Of a stretch of 64,000 nucleotides of DNA, positions 18,485 through 29,413 are shown piece by piece. Position 1 is the first letter of the stretch. Each line of letters begins with the position of its first letter. The notes under the pieces were generated by a model that made no database searches, was not told the DNA's origin, and saw only the letters and a list, made by a program, of their open reading frames with translations. Both the position numbers and the translations under genes were made by a program. Source of the stretch: JACXTP01 sp963789555 (GTDB taxonomy: Archaea > Thermoplasmatota > Thermoplasmata > Methanomassiliicoccales > UBA472); assembly GCA_963789555.1 (NCBI GenBank), contig CAWBKY010000007.1, forward strand, positions 186,001-250,000, in the 5' to 3' direction.

Positions 18485-20207
18485 TCACTTCGACCTTCTT
18501 CCTTTCATCAGCCCGATGAACGCGCGCGGGGCGCTCCTCACCACGCTCTTCGAGTCCCATTCCAGGTCGCCTTTCTTGCAGATGGTGGAGTCCATCAGAG
18601 CCTCCGACTCGGCCTTGAGCCCGACCAATCGCTTCTGGCGTTCATCGAGGTCCTGGACCGCCATGATCTCATCGATGCGACGCATCATCTCCCTTGCCGA
18701 CCTAGTGCGGCACAGGTTGGCCTCCAGCTCATCCTTTGATATCTGATGGCAATCGAAGCGGGCCCGGTTCAGAACGTCTGCCGCGTCATAGGAGGTCTCG
18801 GCTATCTCGTCCCGGGTCATCCAGCGCGTCTCGTAGGACAGGACGTACTTCCAGCTGGGGCTGAGCAAGCGGGAGCGGTGCTCTTCCAGCGTCCGGGCCT
18901 TGACGATGTAGCCGAGCCTCTCGGCGTTCTCGTAGGCGACGCTCCCCGGGTCCAGGAAGGGCGCCAATGGCGAGGTGTAGACGAACAGGCGGCGGTCCTC
19001 GTCCACCAGGTCGTAGAGGCGACGGGCATAGTCCGCGCTCGCCAGGGCCGATTCCCTGGTCTGCTCGGGCAGGCCGATCATGAAGAACAGGTCGAAGCGC
19101 CGGGCATGATGTCTCAGCGCGGACTGGATGCTCCGCTCCATGCTGGCGGTGTCGAAGTTGCGGCCCAGGGCGCGGCGGACCGCCTCGTCATGGGAATCGG
19201 GAGAGAACTCGATGGAGTAAGATGGCAGCGATGAGCTGGCCATGCGGAAGAACTCCTCCGGGGCGGGGGTGAACAGCTCCAATATGACCGGGTTGTCGAC
19301 GCCTAGCTCGCGGCAGGCCCGGAAGAAGCGCTCTGGGTAGCTCTTGCCTCCCTGGCGCAGGTCCCCGACGACGAACGTCGGCGCCTTGAGGTAGTTCTGG
19401 ATGTCGCGGATGTCCTGCGCCACCTTCTCGGGCGAGCGGAAGGCGGGACGGCTGCGGCCCAGAAAAGCCCTTCATGGCCGAGCAGGAGCCGCCGCACACG
19501 GCGCACTGCACGGTGCACCCTCGCACCGTGAACGCCACCGTCAGCGGGTACCGGTCCCAGTCCTTGAAGGGTTTGAAACCCTCCAGGTCGCGGTGCCTGA
19601 TCACCGATCGCACCATCCAGCCATAGTCGACGTCCAGGTGGTCCAGGTCGGTGGGGACGTAGGTATGGGGGTTGACATGCACCCCTTTTTCGTCCTTCCA
19701 GGTCAGGTTCTGCACCTTGCCCAGGTCGTCGCCCTGGCTCAACGCCGCCATGAGCTCCACCACCGGCACCTCGGTGGAGTCGCCCCGCAGCACCAGGTCC
19801 ACCTGCGGATAGCGGACCAGCTCCTCATGGAAATAGGTGGAGGAGTACCCTCCGAAGAGTATCTTGGCCTCGGGGTGATGCTTGCGCACCAGCTTCGCCA
19901 CCTCCAAGGCGCCGTGGGCATGGGGCAGCCAATGCAGGTCGATGCCGAACACCTTGGAACGGAGCTTGGAGATCAAGCGCTCCACATCCAGCCCCTTGTC
20001 GTTGAGCATCATGCTGGCCAGATTGATTATTCGCACCTTGTAGCCTTGAGCGTGCAGGGCGGTGGCCATGGTCATGAAGCCGAAGGGGTACATCTCGAAG
20101 ACCCCCGTGGAAGGCACCAGGTCGCTAACCGGCCCGTAGAATAGGAACTCCTTGCGGAAGTCGTAAACGCTCGGGGCGTGCAACAGAATGAGGTCCAGTT
20201 CGGCCAA
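18485..20207 (-). CDS. B12-binding radical SAM protein, Ta0216 family (frameshifted)
   Basis: An N-terminal cobalamin-binding-like domain (LILLHAPSVYDF ... GIDLHWLPHAHGALEVAKLV) is followed by a radical SAM core whose cluster motif is RGCTVQCAVCGGSC (CxxxCxxC, about residues 235-245). The frame breaks near 19460 just after that motif and resumes PEKVAQDIRDIQNYLKAP..., running to 18485. Length after repair is about 570 aa. It resembles the archaeal family called Ta0216, whose reaction is unknown. Its place between geranylgeranyl reductase and UPP synthase hints at a lipid modification. Confidence 0.8.
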
Positions 20208-20247
20208 GTTCCGCCTCCCTCCCCTATCGCCCTAGGATATAATATCC

Positions 20248-21031
20248 TCACTTGCCGAAGCGCCGCTTCCTCTGTTGATAGGTGCGGATGGCCCTCAGGA
20301 AGTCGACCTTGCGGAAACCGGGCCAGTAGACGTCGGTGAAGTAGAGCTCGGAATAGGCCAGCTGCCAGAGCAGGAAGTTGGAGACGCGCTCCTCGCCGGA
20401 CGTGCGCAGCACCAGGTCCGGGTCGGGGAACTGGGCGGTGTACATGTAGCTGGACACGGTGTCCTCATCGATGCCCTCGATCGTCCAGCTTCCCCTGCTT
20501 GACGTCCTCGGCTATGTTGCGGATGGCCTGGACGATCTCCTGCCTGGAGCCGTAGGCCAGCGCGATGTTGTAATAATAGCTGTCATAGTCCTTGGTGGCG
20601 TCCAAGGCGGTGCGGATGGCCTGCTGCACGTTCTCCGGGAGCAGGTCGATCTGACCGATGACGGTGAGCCTGATGTGATGCTTGTGTATCCTCTCGTCCT
20701 TGGCCAGTTTGAGGAAGTTCTCCTCGAAGAGGTCCATGAGGTATTTGACCTCCTCGGCCTGGCGCAACAGGTTCTCGGTGCTGAAGGCGTAGACGGTCAG
20801 GACCTTGATGCCCAGTTCCAGGCACCATTCCATGACCTCCTCCAGCTTCTCCTTGCCCTTGACATGGCCCTCGTTGGGCGCGAGTCCGAACTCACGGGCG
20901 AAGCGGCGGTTGCCGTCCATGATGATGGCCACATGGTGCGGCACGTCCTCTTCCAAGACCTCGCGCTGCAAGCGCCTCTCGTAGGTCTGGTAGGCGGTGT
21001 TGGCGATGACCTTGGATATCTCTTCCTTCAT
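20248..21031 (-). CDS. uppS: Undecaprenyl-type (cis-prenyl) diphosphate synthase (frameshifted)
   Basis: Cis-prenyltransferase making long polyprenyl carriers for glycosylation. Motifs: AIIMDGNRRFAREFG, VYAFSTENLLR and DLVLRTSGEERVSNFLLWQ, with the C-terminal YFTDVYWPGF. A one-base frameshift lies near 20480 between KQGKLDD and IEGIDEDTVSSY. About 260 aa after repair. Confidence 0.9.
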
Positions 21032-21080
21032 GTCGCTCCTCCGCTCCTATGCCATGATGGGCCGCAATGATAAGGATTTC

Positions 21081-22035
21081 CTAATCCTCGAAGTCCTCGG
21101 GCAGACCTGCCGCCTTCAGCCCCAGGTCGAAGCAGCCGATGCCCGCGACGGCACCTATGGTGCCCCGTTCCCCGGTGACGGCGATCAGCCTCACGCCATT
21201 CGCTTCGGCGGCCTCGCGACCTTCCGCGGCGGTGAGTATCTCGCGCTTTGCCCTTAGGCCATAGTCCACCAGCCCTTGCGGCACCTTGAGACCTTGAAAG
21301 ACCGCCATGGTGGTCTGTTTGGAGTATGTGCCCTCGCGCAGCCTATCCTCGAACCATGCCACCAACGCCGTCCATATCGTCCTCCTTGATCGCGAACGAC
21401 ACGGCGACGGATACGCAGTTTGTCGTCTTCTCCGGCACGTTGGGGTTCAACTGGACGATCTTATGCTGCAGGAAATGGCCGATGGGGCAGGTGCGGGCGG
21501 TCTTGAGCAACAGCACCCATGAGGCGCCCTTCTCCTTGGTGTCGGTATCGTCCACGGCGATGACGGCGCGGACCAGTTTGGGCGTCGTGACCGTGACCTC
21601 GATGCGGTGTGCCCCTCCGACCTTGGCATCGTCAGGGTACTCGGCGCAGATGGTGCCTGGGCCCTGGGGCATGCAGGCCCCGATGCCGACGCTCGCTCCC
21701 GCCAGTCCGACCCAGGTGGTGCGGACGGTGTCGCCCTCCACCCGCAATGACTTCAGCCCTTGACCTCCGACGTTCTTGCTGGCCGGCCCGAAGCGGACCT
21801 CCCGCTCGCCGATGATGGTGTCCATGATGAGCGTCGTCCCCTCGACGCGTATGTCTGTGATGGCGCCGCCCGCCCTCTTTCGGTTCACGGCATCCCATTC
21901 CACCGGTCCTTTGGCCGAGCATTCCTCGATTATCTGGGCCACTCCGTTCTCCTCGTCCACCAAGGTGTAGATGCCACGACAGAACAGCTTGCCGAACTTG
22001 TTCTCGATCTCATCCGGCCTCAAAATGACTGCCAT
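21081..22035 (-). CDS. Methanogenesis marker protein 11 family (frameshifted)
   Basis: The protein shows the pattern recalled for methanogenesis marker 11: WVGLAGASVGIGACMPQG, AVIAVDDTDTKEKGASWVL and HKIVQLNPNVPEKTTNCVS. The DDTDT core relates it to the ATP-binding domain of TiaS (tRNA-Ile2 agmatinylcytidine synthetase). The frame shifts near 21377 at a GG pair, after which it continues LVAWFEDRLREGTYSKQTT to TAG/TGA near 21081. About 317 aa. Its biochemical role is unknown, but the family has been regarded as largely restricted to methanogens and relatives. Confidence 0.8.
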
Positions 22036-22074
22036 TTGATCCCTGTCCGAAGGGAGGAACGATGCCTTTCGCCC

Positions 22075-22935
22075 TTAATAGCGTTTCGCTGGCCCGCCCA
22101 GATGGCGTCCGGGTAGGTCTGCCAGTTCCAAGGCCATGAGCTTGGACAGATGGTCCTCGTAGAAGAGGAACTTGCCTTTGCTTCCAAGCACCGTACCCCG
22201 ATGCTTCCCCGCGGTGTCGACCAGCTGCGGGACGCGACCTCCCAGGTCCTTCAATGGGTACTGGTCCAGGACCTCGAGCTTCGCTTCTAGCACATCCATC
22301 CTCGAGGATAGGGTGGCAAGGTAGGAACGGTAAATCTCATCCAACCTCTCGCCCTTTACATTTCGACCTTGCTCCTCCAGCACCTTGCGTTTCTGCATCA
22401 TTTGAGGAAGCCGCAATGCCTTGGAGATGTCGTTCTCCGCCCTTCGCCCCTGCAAACGGTTCTCCTTGCGGACCAGAGGCACGATGGCATCCGCCCCCTG
22501 CTCGATCCCTCGCTCCCGCAGACGTCGCGATGTGGTCATGCCTATCTTCGCCTTGCTCCCAAAGAAGGCCAAGTACACCGTGTGCTCTCGCTTGCATATC
22601 CTGGACTCGCACCGGGACCCGTCACATTGAGGCTCATAGATGCAGCTCTGCACAGGTATCCAAGAGGACGCACATTTTGAGCACTGATCGAATTTGCTCA
22701 CCTTCCTCGCATCGGCGCAGGGACGGTAGCCATCCTCTCCGAAGGAGCCAACGCACCATTTGGCCTCAGAGAGGGACCAGTCCAATCGTTCCAGTTCCAG
22801 TCTTTCGGTCTTATCTGCCCGGCGGTCATAGACAAGGAGCACCGGGTCAAAGTCCTCCCAGCCATAATGCACCACGTGCCTTCCGGCCATCTCTGGAACG
22901 GTGTCCTTGAGCAGGAGGTCGGCACGGACGAACAT
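22075..22935 (-). CDS. DUF2797 family protein
   Basis: A 286-aa cytosolic protein of unknown function. The N-terminal half holds a cysteine-rich section (CSKCASSW, CIYEPQCDGSRCESRICKRE) likely to bind metal. The middle carries HTVYLAFFGSKAKIGMTTSRRLRERGIEQGAD, which matches the GIY-YIG-like core typical of DUF2797. A Lys/Glu-rich helical region follows. It is divergent from the small membrane protein gene at 23106. Confidence 0.8.
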   Translation of the reverse strand: MFVRADLLLKDTVPEMAGRHVVHYGWEDFDPVLLVYDRRADKTERLELERLDWSLSEAKWCVGSFGEDGYRPCADARKVSKFDQCSKCASSWIPVQSCIYEPQCDGSRCESRICKREHTVYLAFFGSKAKIGMTTSRRLRERGIEQGADAIVPLVRKENRLQGRRAENDISKALRLPQMMQKRKVLEEQGRNVKGERLDEIYRSYLATLSSRMDVLEAKLEVLDQYPLKDLGGRVPQLVDTAGKHRGTVLGSKGKFLFYEDHLSKLMALELADLPGRHLGGPAKRY

Positions 22936-23105
22936 GGACCTATGAGGTGACCTGTATGTTTATCTCCCTTGCGTAAGGTATGACGAAATTGCCTCCGACC
23001 GTCTCCTTTTCTTGCCTGGGCGTTGGGTCTGCGGCGGAACATTGGGTGAGAATTGGGATGGAAATCCTTAATATCAGGCATGAAGTATAGAGAGGAAGTA
23101 GCATC

Positions 23106-23360
23106 ATGGTACTAAGTGTCGTCACCACAACCACCGTAAGTGCCATTTCGGTCACTACAGCCGTAGGGCTTGGGGTTGGAGGCGCATTGATAACCATACT
23201 TTTGGTGTTGCTTCTCTCGTCCAGGGAGCTGATAACCGCGTCGTCCTACCGCTCCCGAAAGACGCTGGCGGTCCTCGATGCCGCCATAATCCCATTGCTG
23301 GTGGTCTTCGTCCTCACCATCGCCTACCAGGTACTGGAGATAGTGCACCCCATAGCCTAG
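23106..23360 (+). CDS. Small membrane protein, 84 aa
   Basis: Two strongly hydrophobic segments (about residues 20-40 and 58-78) flank a short polar loop SSRELITASSYRSRKT. A TTAATATC-type TATA element near 23069 and GAGGAAG just before the ATG support expression. No family recognised. Confidence 0.65.
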   Translation: MVLSVVTTTTVSAISVTTAVGLGVGGALITILLVLLLSSRELITASSYRSRKTLAVLDAAIIPLLVVFVLTIAYQVLEIVHPIA

Positions 23361-23430
23361 GCAGATGCGACGGGATAGTAGGTCATCGATAATTCATTTA
23401 AGAAATCATTAATGGGTTTGAGCCAATCGT

Positions 23431-24093
23431 TCAATCGTTGATGACCTCTTCCTCGCAGATCTCTTCCGCCTTCTTCAGATAATTGGCGGGGATCTCTGGG
23501 GCGAGGAAAACGGTGCGACCGGCCTGTCCGATGTTGATCCCATCGGCCTTGGCGGCAGCGGCGTCGATCTCGAGGATGATGGGGAACTCGGTGCGCACCT
23601 TCCCGGCGTTCATGGCGTCCTGGTAGGTCTTGGACAGGTGCACCATCTTCCGGTCGGACGGCTTCAGTCCGGTCTCGAGGACGATGTCGGCCTCCTCCGG
23701 GGTGGTCGGGTAATAGAGCGTGTCCGGCACGTTGTCCGTGGGTAGCTTCAGATTGAGCTCGATGGAGTGCCCGTACGTGGCCCTTATCATGTTGTTGCTC
23801 ACCTGGTACCGGCCCTTGGGGTCGGTCTCGATGATGGCGATGATGTGGTGCGGCCTGATCCAATGATTGCGCCGGCTCTGGTTCTGCAAAGACTTGACGA
23901 ACAGTTTCAGGTCCACCCAGCCTTGGTCGTCCATCTCCAGCTCGAACTTCTCCGGGAAATGGCGAAGGACCCCTGCCATGGTGCGGCCTATCTGCTCGAG
24001 CTCCTGGTCGTTCATCAGGAACTTGCCTGACTCGCCGCATACCGGGCATATGTCGCCGCGGAAGTATCCATGATCGTTGCATTCCTTCAACAT
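23431..24093 (-). CDS. kptA: RNA 2'-phosphotransferase KptA/Tpt1
   Basis: Transfers an RNA 2'-phosphate to NAD. Conserved catalytic surroundings are visible: WIRPHHIIAIIE, IRATYGHSIEL and DRKMVHLSKTYQDA. The N-terminus has a short Cys element (CPVCGESGKF). The ATG at 24093 (MLKECNDHGYF) is chosen because a TTTAAAAA TATA-like element lies about 25-30 nt before it, so transcription would start at that codon; an upstream ATG at 24162 would lie before the promoter. 220 aa. Confidence 0.85.
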   Translation of the reverse strand: MLKECNDHGYFRGDICPVCGESGKFLMNDQELEQIGRTMAGVLRHFPEKFELEMDDQGWVDLKLFVKSLQNQSRRNHWIRPHHIIAIIETDPKGRYQVSNNMIRATYGHSIELNLKLPTDNVPDTLYYPTTPEEADIVLETGLKPSDRKMVHLSKTYQDAMNAGKVRTEFPIILEIDAAAAKADGINIGQAGRTVFLAPEIPANYLKKAEEICEEEVIND

Positions 24094-24599
24094 GACGTGA
24101 ACCGCAACAAGCTCGGCGTTTTTAAATCTTTTCCGATTGGACTCTGTAATTTCAATCGTCAAGCCACACCTGAACCGAGCGTTCAGGAATAATCATGTCC
24201 AATATCATCCTGATCATTATGTCCGGAGCGGACAATATAATATATTGAATAATATATATTATATTATAAATATTGTATGGCTCATAGAATGAAATCATTA
24301 AGGTTCGATTCAAGGTCCGTTTCATGGAGCGACCGTTCATTTGTCTATTTTTCACTCCGACCGATGCTTCGGTTTCAACTTTTTAAACATTTATTGAGAT
24401 AGTAAAATAGTCATTTGTCTAATTCTCAATGGTTTTGAACAGAAACAGATTACCGGAGATGATACACGGTCCCGTTTGACCTTATCCAGATGCCTTTCGG
24501 GAGCTCCAGGCGGACTGTGAATTCGCTTGAGGGGGAGGCATCGATAGGTCCTAGCAGACGGATCCTGACCGAACAGTTCGCCCTCAAGGGGGATCAAAA
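24094..24599. other. AT-rich intergenic region between kptA and the oxidase operon
   Basis: About 500 bp without a credible gene. It contains the kptA promoter at its left end, a small inverted repeat (24220-24234), an almost pure A/T block (about 24234-24275) and an 11-bp direct repeat TCATTTGTCTA at 24337-24347 and 24411-24421. The open frame from 24490 to 24600 is a shadow reading into the oxidase gene. Confidence 0.6.
24220..24234. promoter_or_regulatory. Inverted repeat next to AT-rich block
   Basis: TGTCCG (24220-24225) and CGGACA (24229-24234) are exact reverse complements around GAG, immediately followed by about 40 bases of nearly pure A/T. This could be an operator at a strong promoter for either flanking gene, or a DNA-unwinding type element. 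No binding protein is identified. Confidence 0.4.
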
Positions 24600-26565
24600 A
24601 TGGAATCCATCGACGGAAATGCCTCCGCCTCTACCGAGGCCAAGATGTTCTATGCCAAGGAAGAGGCCAAGCATGGGCTTGCCAAGGAGATCGAATCAAG
24701 GCACATACCTGACCTCAGGGTGGTGTCAGGGAATGGGGAGGCCCTGCTCTATGCAAGGGACCAATCGGACATTCCCCAACTCCTCAAGGACATGTTGCTG
24801 CACTACCGACCCGGACGTGGTGGTCCAACCCTCCACCCCGGAGGCGGTGTTGCAGGCCCTGCAGTTCGCGGGCGAGCATTCATTGACGGTCATACCACGC
24901 GGTGCGGCCTCATCGCCATTCGGCGGGGCGGTACCGGTCGACGGCGGCATGGTCCTCGACCTGAGCACCATGGACCGCATCCTCGAGATCGACGTCAAGG
25001 GCCAGAAGGTCATCGTGCAGGCAGGGGCCCGCTGGGCCGATGTGGACCACGCCCTGAACGAGAAAGGACTCAGGCTCATCACGTCCCCCTCCAGCAAATT
25101 CTCCACCGTCGGGGGCTGGGTGGCCGGTGGCGGCATAGGCATCGGCTCATTGGGAGGAGGGCACCTGAGGGAGAGCGTCCTCGGTCTGAAAACGGTGAAC
25201 ACCAAGGGCATCCGATCCTTCTACCCGAGGGACACGGATTTCCGAGCCATGTTCGGCAGCGAGGGTCAGCTCGGCGCCATCGTCGAGGTCACCTTGAAGG
25301 CGAAGCCGATCGACCCGAAGTCCCGCCCCCATCTTTTGATATTCCCAAGGCTCGAAGACGCCATCTCCACCGCTCTGGCATTGAAATATCTGGAACCTCT
25401 CCCCGAGGACCTGATCTACTTCAGCCCAGGTAAGATGGTTTACAGCAACCGCATATTGGGCCAGGAGCGGTTGGCCAAGGGCCATGCCCTGTTGGTCACA
25501 TCCGGCGACGAGAGGTCCGAGAAGGCCATCCAGTCCCTGCTCCAGACGAAGGGCGTCAAGGAACAGGAGGAGTACCTGGCGAGGATGCTCTGGCACGAAC
25601 GGTACTTCCCCATGAAGTTGAGACGCCTCGGACCGGGCATGCTCGGGGCCGAGGTCCTCACACCCACCGTGAAGCTTACCCAAATGCTCGATCTGGCCGG
25701 CCGGCTCTGCGACGGGTTCGCTCTCGACCCTCTGCTCGAAGTGCACTTCATGCAGGGCAACGAGTCGCTCATGCTCTGCTATTACCTGACCGACCAGGGC
25801 AACCAGGCCGCTTACGCCTTGGACGCCGTGAAGTCCATGATCGTCACCGCCGCACTGGTCGACCAGGGCGCCCGCCCCTATTCCTGGGGCATCTGGAACA
25901 ACTCATTCGTGGACACGATGCCCAAGGATGAATTGGACATGATGGTCCAGGCCAAGCAGCGCAACGACCCCAGCAACATCATGAACGCTGGCAAGTTCTT
26001 CGAGCTGAAGGGTCGGGACATGGGGATCCCGGCCATGCTGCTCACTCCCGATGTCGCCGGCAACGGCCTGAGGGCCATGGCCCAGTTCTCCAAGCCCTTG
26101 GGGCCGCTGCTGCGCGCCGCATCCCTGGTCGCCAAGAAGACCATGGGGCCAGGCAAACGGGACGAAGCGGTCCGCACCGCCGACCAATGCGCCATGTGCG
26201 GGGCCTGCGTCTCCGTCTGTCCTGCCTACAAGGTCCTGCACGACGAGCGCGTCACCGCTCGGGGAAAGCTCCAGACGGTCAAGCTCCTTTCCATCGGCAC
26301 CGAGCTATCGGCCGAGCATGCCCATCGCACCTTCCTGTGCATGCGCTGCAAGGCCTGCGAGCAGGTGTGCCAGTCCAAGCTCGACCTGATCCCGACCTAC
26401 GATGTCCTGGAGAAGCGGTTGGAAGGTCTCTACTCCAAGGATGTCAAGGAGATCGAGCGCTTCGTGCGCTTCACCGAATCCACACCGGCCTACGACGAGC
26501 TGATCCAGAGGGGCCTGGTGCTTGGCGCCCCCAAGAACGGGATGGGAGGTGGTAACCGTGTATGA
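24600..26565 (+). CDS. GlcD/LdhD-type FAD oxidase fused to a 2[4Fe-4S] domain (frameshifted)
   Basis: A VAO-type FAD-linked dehydrogenase, usually acting on D-lactate, glycolate or another 2-hydroxyacid. The FAD-binding section includes VVVQPSTPEAVLQAL, TVIPRGAASSPFGGAVP and VGGWVAGGGIGIGSLGGG. The C-terminal part has CAMCGACVSVCP and CMRCKACEQVC, as in GlcF or HdrD-like electron-transfer domains. The ATG at 24600 follows AAGGGGGA. One frameshift lies near 24800 (MLL to TTDPDVVVQP). The substrate is unknown. It overlaps the next gene by 8 nt, so it belongs to the glutamate-synthase-like operon. Confidence 0.82.
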
Positions 26566-27928
26566 GCGTTACCATATCCATGTCGAGGCGGCCCCACCAC
26601 GCTATGTTCCGGTGCCGAAGTTCCTCATGGTCCGGGCGGACAACTGCATCAACTGCGGCAAGTGCGAGCGCAATTGCGTGTACGGCGTGCACAAGCGCCG
26701 GGAGGACGACCCGAGGCAGATGGCGGAACCGATAAGCCAGCTGTGCAAGAACTGCTTCCGCTGCGTGGCCGATTGCCCCCAGCGTGCGTTGGCCCTGTCG
26801 CTAAACCAGGAGTTCCTCGCCCTCGGCAACGGCGTCTGGACCCCACAACGCATCCAGACCATCTGGAACGAGTCGGAGATGGGCAAGATCCCGGTGCTCG
26901 GCGCCGGTTATCGCGGCATGTTCTCCGGGCCGGGCTATGACGCCATGTGGACGGACATGTCCGAGATCGTGAGGCCCACCCGCGATGGCATACATGGTCG
27001 GGAGCACATCTCCACCAACGTCATCATCGGGCGCAACCCGTTCTACCTGCAGTTCGGGCCGAAGGGCGAGCTGCTCACCCCCATGCCAAGCTTCGTCGAG
27101 CTGCCTTTGCCTTTCATCTTCGACCTATGCCGCCTCAAGAACATCACGCCGGCGATGCAGCAAGGCTTCGCCCGCGCCGCCGCCGACCTGAACACCATGC
27201 TCATTGTTCCCGTGGAGGACCTGGACAAGGTCGGAAGGGACGTTCCCGCCGCCAACATCGTTCCGGTGGTCCGCAAGGCCACCGATCTGGCCCAGGTCCC
27301 TCCCGGGACAAGGATGGTCGAGATCGAGTGGGATGAGGGCTGGGAAGAAGTGGTCAAGGCAGCCCGGGCCAAGATGCCTGGCGTCATAGTCGGGGTCAGA
27401 TTGATGACCGGACCTGGCCTGGAGCAGAGATTGCTGCAGACCGGTCAAAGCGCTGATGCCGTCCACATCCTGCTCGATTCGAACGGACAGGACGTGGAAG
27501 GCCGTTACGCTCGGGACAAATTGCGCGAGCTGCACCGCAGCCTGGTCAAGGCCGGTCATCGCGACGAGGTGACGATGATCGTCGGCGGAGGCATCGCCGC
27601 GGCGGAGCATGTCCCGAAGAGCATCATCTGCGGCGCTGACCTGGTGACCATGGAGGAGGCCTTGCTGGTCTCCCTAGGTTGCCGGGCCTGCGCGGACTGC
27701 AAGGGAGAGGGCTGCCCGGCCGAGGTCATGACCGCGCCGAGCGAGTATGTGAAAGGGAGGACCATCAACATGTGCAACGCCTGGAGGGACCAGATGCTGG
27801 AGGTGCTGGGCGCCATGGGCATCAAGGAGGTGCGCCGCCTGCGCGGCGAGGTCGGCAGGGCGATATTCCAGGAGGACGCGGAGCGCGACTCCTTCGCGAG
27901 CATGATCGGAGGTGATGCCAGTGGCTGA
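26558..27928 (+). CDS. Divergent GltB2-like ferredoxin/FMN-domain protein
   Basis: An N-terminal ferredoxin segment with CINCGKCERNC and CKNCFRCVADC is followed by a TIM-barrel region like the FMN domain of archaeal glutamate synthase, ending GCRACADCKGEGCPAEV. Compared with the next gene it lacks the FMN/2-iminoglutarate signature GGTGAAP; the matching position reads LLDSNGQDVEGRYARDK. It may therefore be a non-catalytic or altered paralogue. GTG 26558 is the start, behind GGGAGGTGG. 456 aa. Its stop lies inside the next gene's start region. Confidence 0.72.
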   Translation: MYERYHIHVEAAPPRYVPVPKFLMVRADNCINCGKCERNCVYGVHKRREDDPRQMAEPISQLCKNCFRCVADCPQRALALSLNQEFLALGNGVWTPQRIQTIWNESEMGKIPVLGAGYRGMFSGPGYDAMWTDMSEIVRPTRDGIHGREHISTNVIIGRNPFYLQFGPKGELLTPMPSFVELPLPFIFDLCRLKNITPAMQQGFARAAADLNTMLIVPVEDLDKVGRDVPAANIVPVVRKATDLAQVPPGTRMVEIEWDEGWEEVVKAARAKMPGVIVGVRLMTGPGLEQRLLQTGQSADAVHILLDSNGQDVEGRYARDKLRELHRSLVKAGHRDEVTMIVGGGIAAAEHVPKSIICGADLVTMEEALLVSLGCRACADCKGEGCPAEVMTAPSEYVKGRTINMCNAWRDQMLEVLGAMGIKEVRRLRGEVGRAIFQEDAERDSFASMIGGDASG

Positions 27929-29413
27929 GGGCCAACTGTGCGTCCCGGAGGCGTCTTGGGTCCCGGCCGAGCGCCTCAAGTTCGTCAACCGCTTCGTGGT
28001 GGAGAGGGCGGAAGGCTGCATATCCTGCGGCCTCTGCGCCTCCCTCTGCCCGAACGGCGTGCACAAGCGGGTGGAGGGACATGCGTCCATCCTCCCGCCT
28101 TACCACCAGCGCTGCATCGGGCCGAGCTGCGCCAGCAACGAGTACTACTGCGTGAAGCACTGCCCCACATCCTCGTTGTCCGTACGGGCCAGCGAGACCT
28201 TCCCCGCCCTGGGGGACGTGCGCTGGACGGCCGACATGGTGTTGGCCACCTGGCGCATGGCGGAGACCGGCGAACCGATGCCATTGGACCACCCGGCCAA
28301 CCTAGGCGCTTGTGGCGGAGGGTTCGACCAACTGCACTTCCGCATCCCCAAGGGGGGCAGCAAGCCCAAGGACTACCAGTTCGACACCTCGGTGGAGCTG
28401 AACCGGCGCAAGACCGGTCCCCGGGTGAAGATCGACATCCCGGTCTACGGCGGCGGCATGTCCTACGGTTCGGTCAGCTTGTACACCATGGTGGCGAGGG
28501 CCAAGGCGGCCCAGGCCTGGGGGACCTTCACCTGCACAGGCGAGGGCGGCTACCCGGTCGAGCTCATCCCTTACAAGGACCATGTCATCACCCAGATCGC
28601 CACCGGCCTGTTCGGCGTCAAGGAGGAGACCATCCAACGCGCGCCGATAATCGAGTTCAAGTACGCCCAGGGCGCCAAGCCCGGATTGGGCGGCCACCTG
28701 CTCTGGGAGAAGAACACCCCCCTGGTGGCGAAGATGCGCGAGGCGGTGCCGCACACCTCCCTGTTCAGCCCCTTCCCCTTCCACAGCGTCTACTCGGTGG
28801 AGGACCACAAGAAGCACTTGGACTGGATATCTTCCGTCAACCCGCAAGCCCTGCTCTCGGTCAAGGTCTCCACGCCGAACGACGTGGAGATGGTGGCGGT
28901 CGGTTCCTACTACGCCGGGGCGCACATCGTGCACCTGGACGGAGGTTACGGAGGCACCGGCGCCGCGCCCGAGATCGCCAAGAAGAACATCGCCACGCCC
29001 ATCGAGTACGCCATACCCAAGGTGCACCGCTTCCTCACCAACGAGGGCATCCGGGAGGACGTCACCCTCATCGCGAGCGGCGGCATCAGGAACGCGCTGG
29101 ACGTTGCCAAGGCCATCGCCCTGGGCGCCGACGGCGTGGTCATCGGCACCGCTGAGCTGGTGGCGTTGGGCTGCGTGCGCTGCGGCAACTGCGAGAGCGG
29201 CCGGGGCTGCCCCGGGGCATCGCCACCACCGACCCGGAGCTCATCCATCAGATGGACACCGAATGGGGGGCCAAGCGCATCTCCAACCTGTTCTTGGCCT
29301 GGAGGGGGCAGTGGGGCGACCTGCTGTCCCGCTTCGACATGCACGACCTGAAGGAGCTGCGGGGACGCACGGACCTGTTGCGCTTCGACGGGGGCAAGGA
29401 GGTGAAGGCATGA
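27921..29413 (+). CDS. Glutamate synthase FMN subunit (GltB2-like) with ferredoxin domain (frameshifted)
   Basis: Forms glutamate from 2-oxoglutarate and ammonia delivered by the glutaminase subunit, using ferredoxin-type electrons. An N-terminal Fe-S segment (CISCGLCASLC, CIGPSCASNEYYC) precedes the FMN barrel with IDIPVYGGGMSYGS, HLDGGYGGTGAAPEIA and ASGGIRNALDVAKAIALGAD, then the 3Fe-4S-type CVRCGNCESGRGC. A C is missing from a CCCC run near 29213; the repaired frame reads PRGIATTDPELIHQMD and ends at 29413, overlapping the next ATG (ATGA). GTG 27921 has the best spacing to GGAGGTG. Confidence 0.83.

Noticed and set aside
29104..29409. A 102-codon N-terminal extension of the glutaminase gene
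   Set aside because: It lies in another frame of the upstream FMN subunit gene and is Arg/His/Gly-rich shadow sequence; the ATG at 29410 overlaps the upstream stop.
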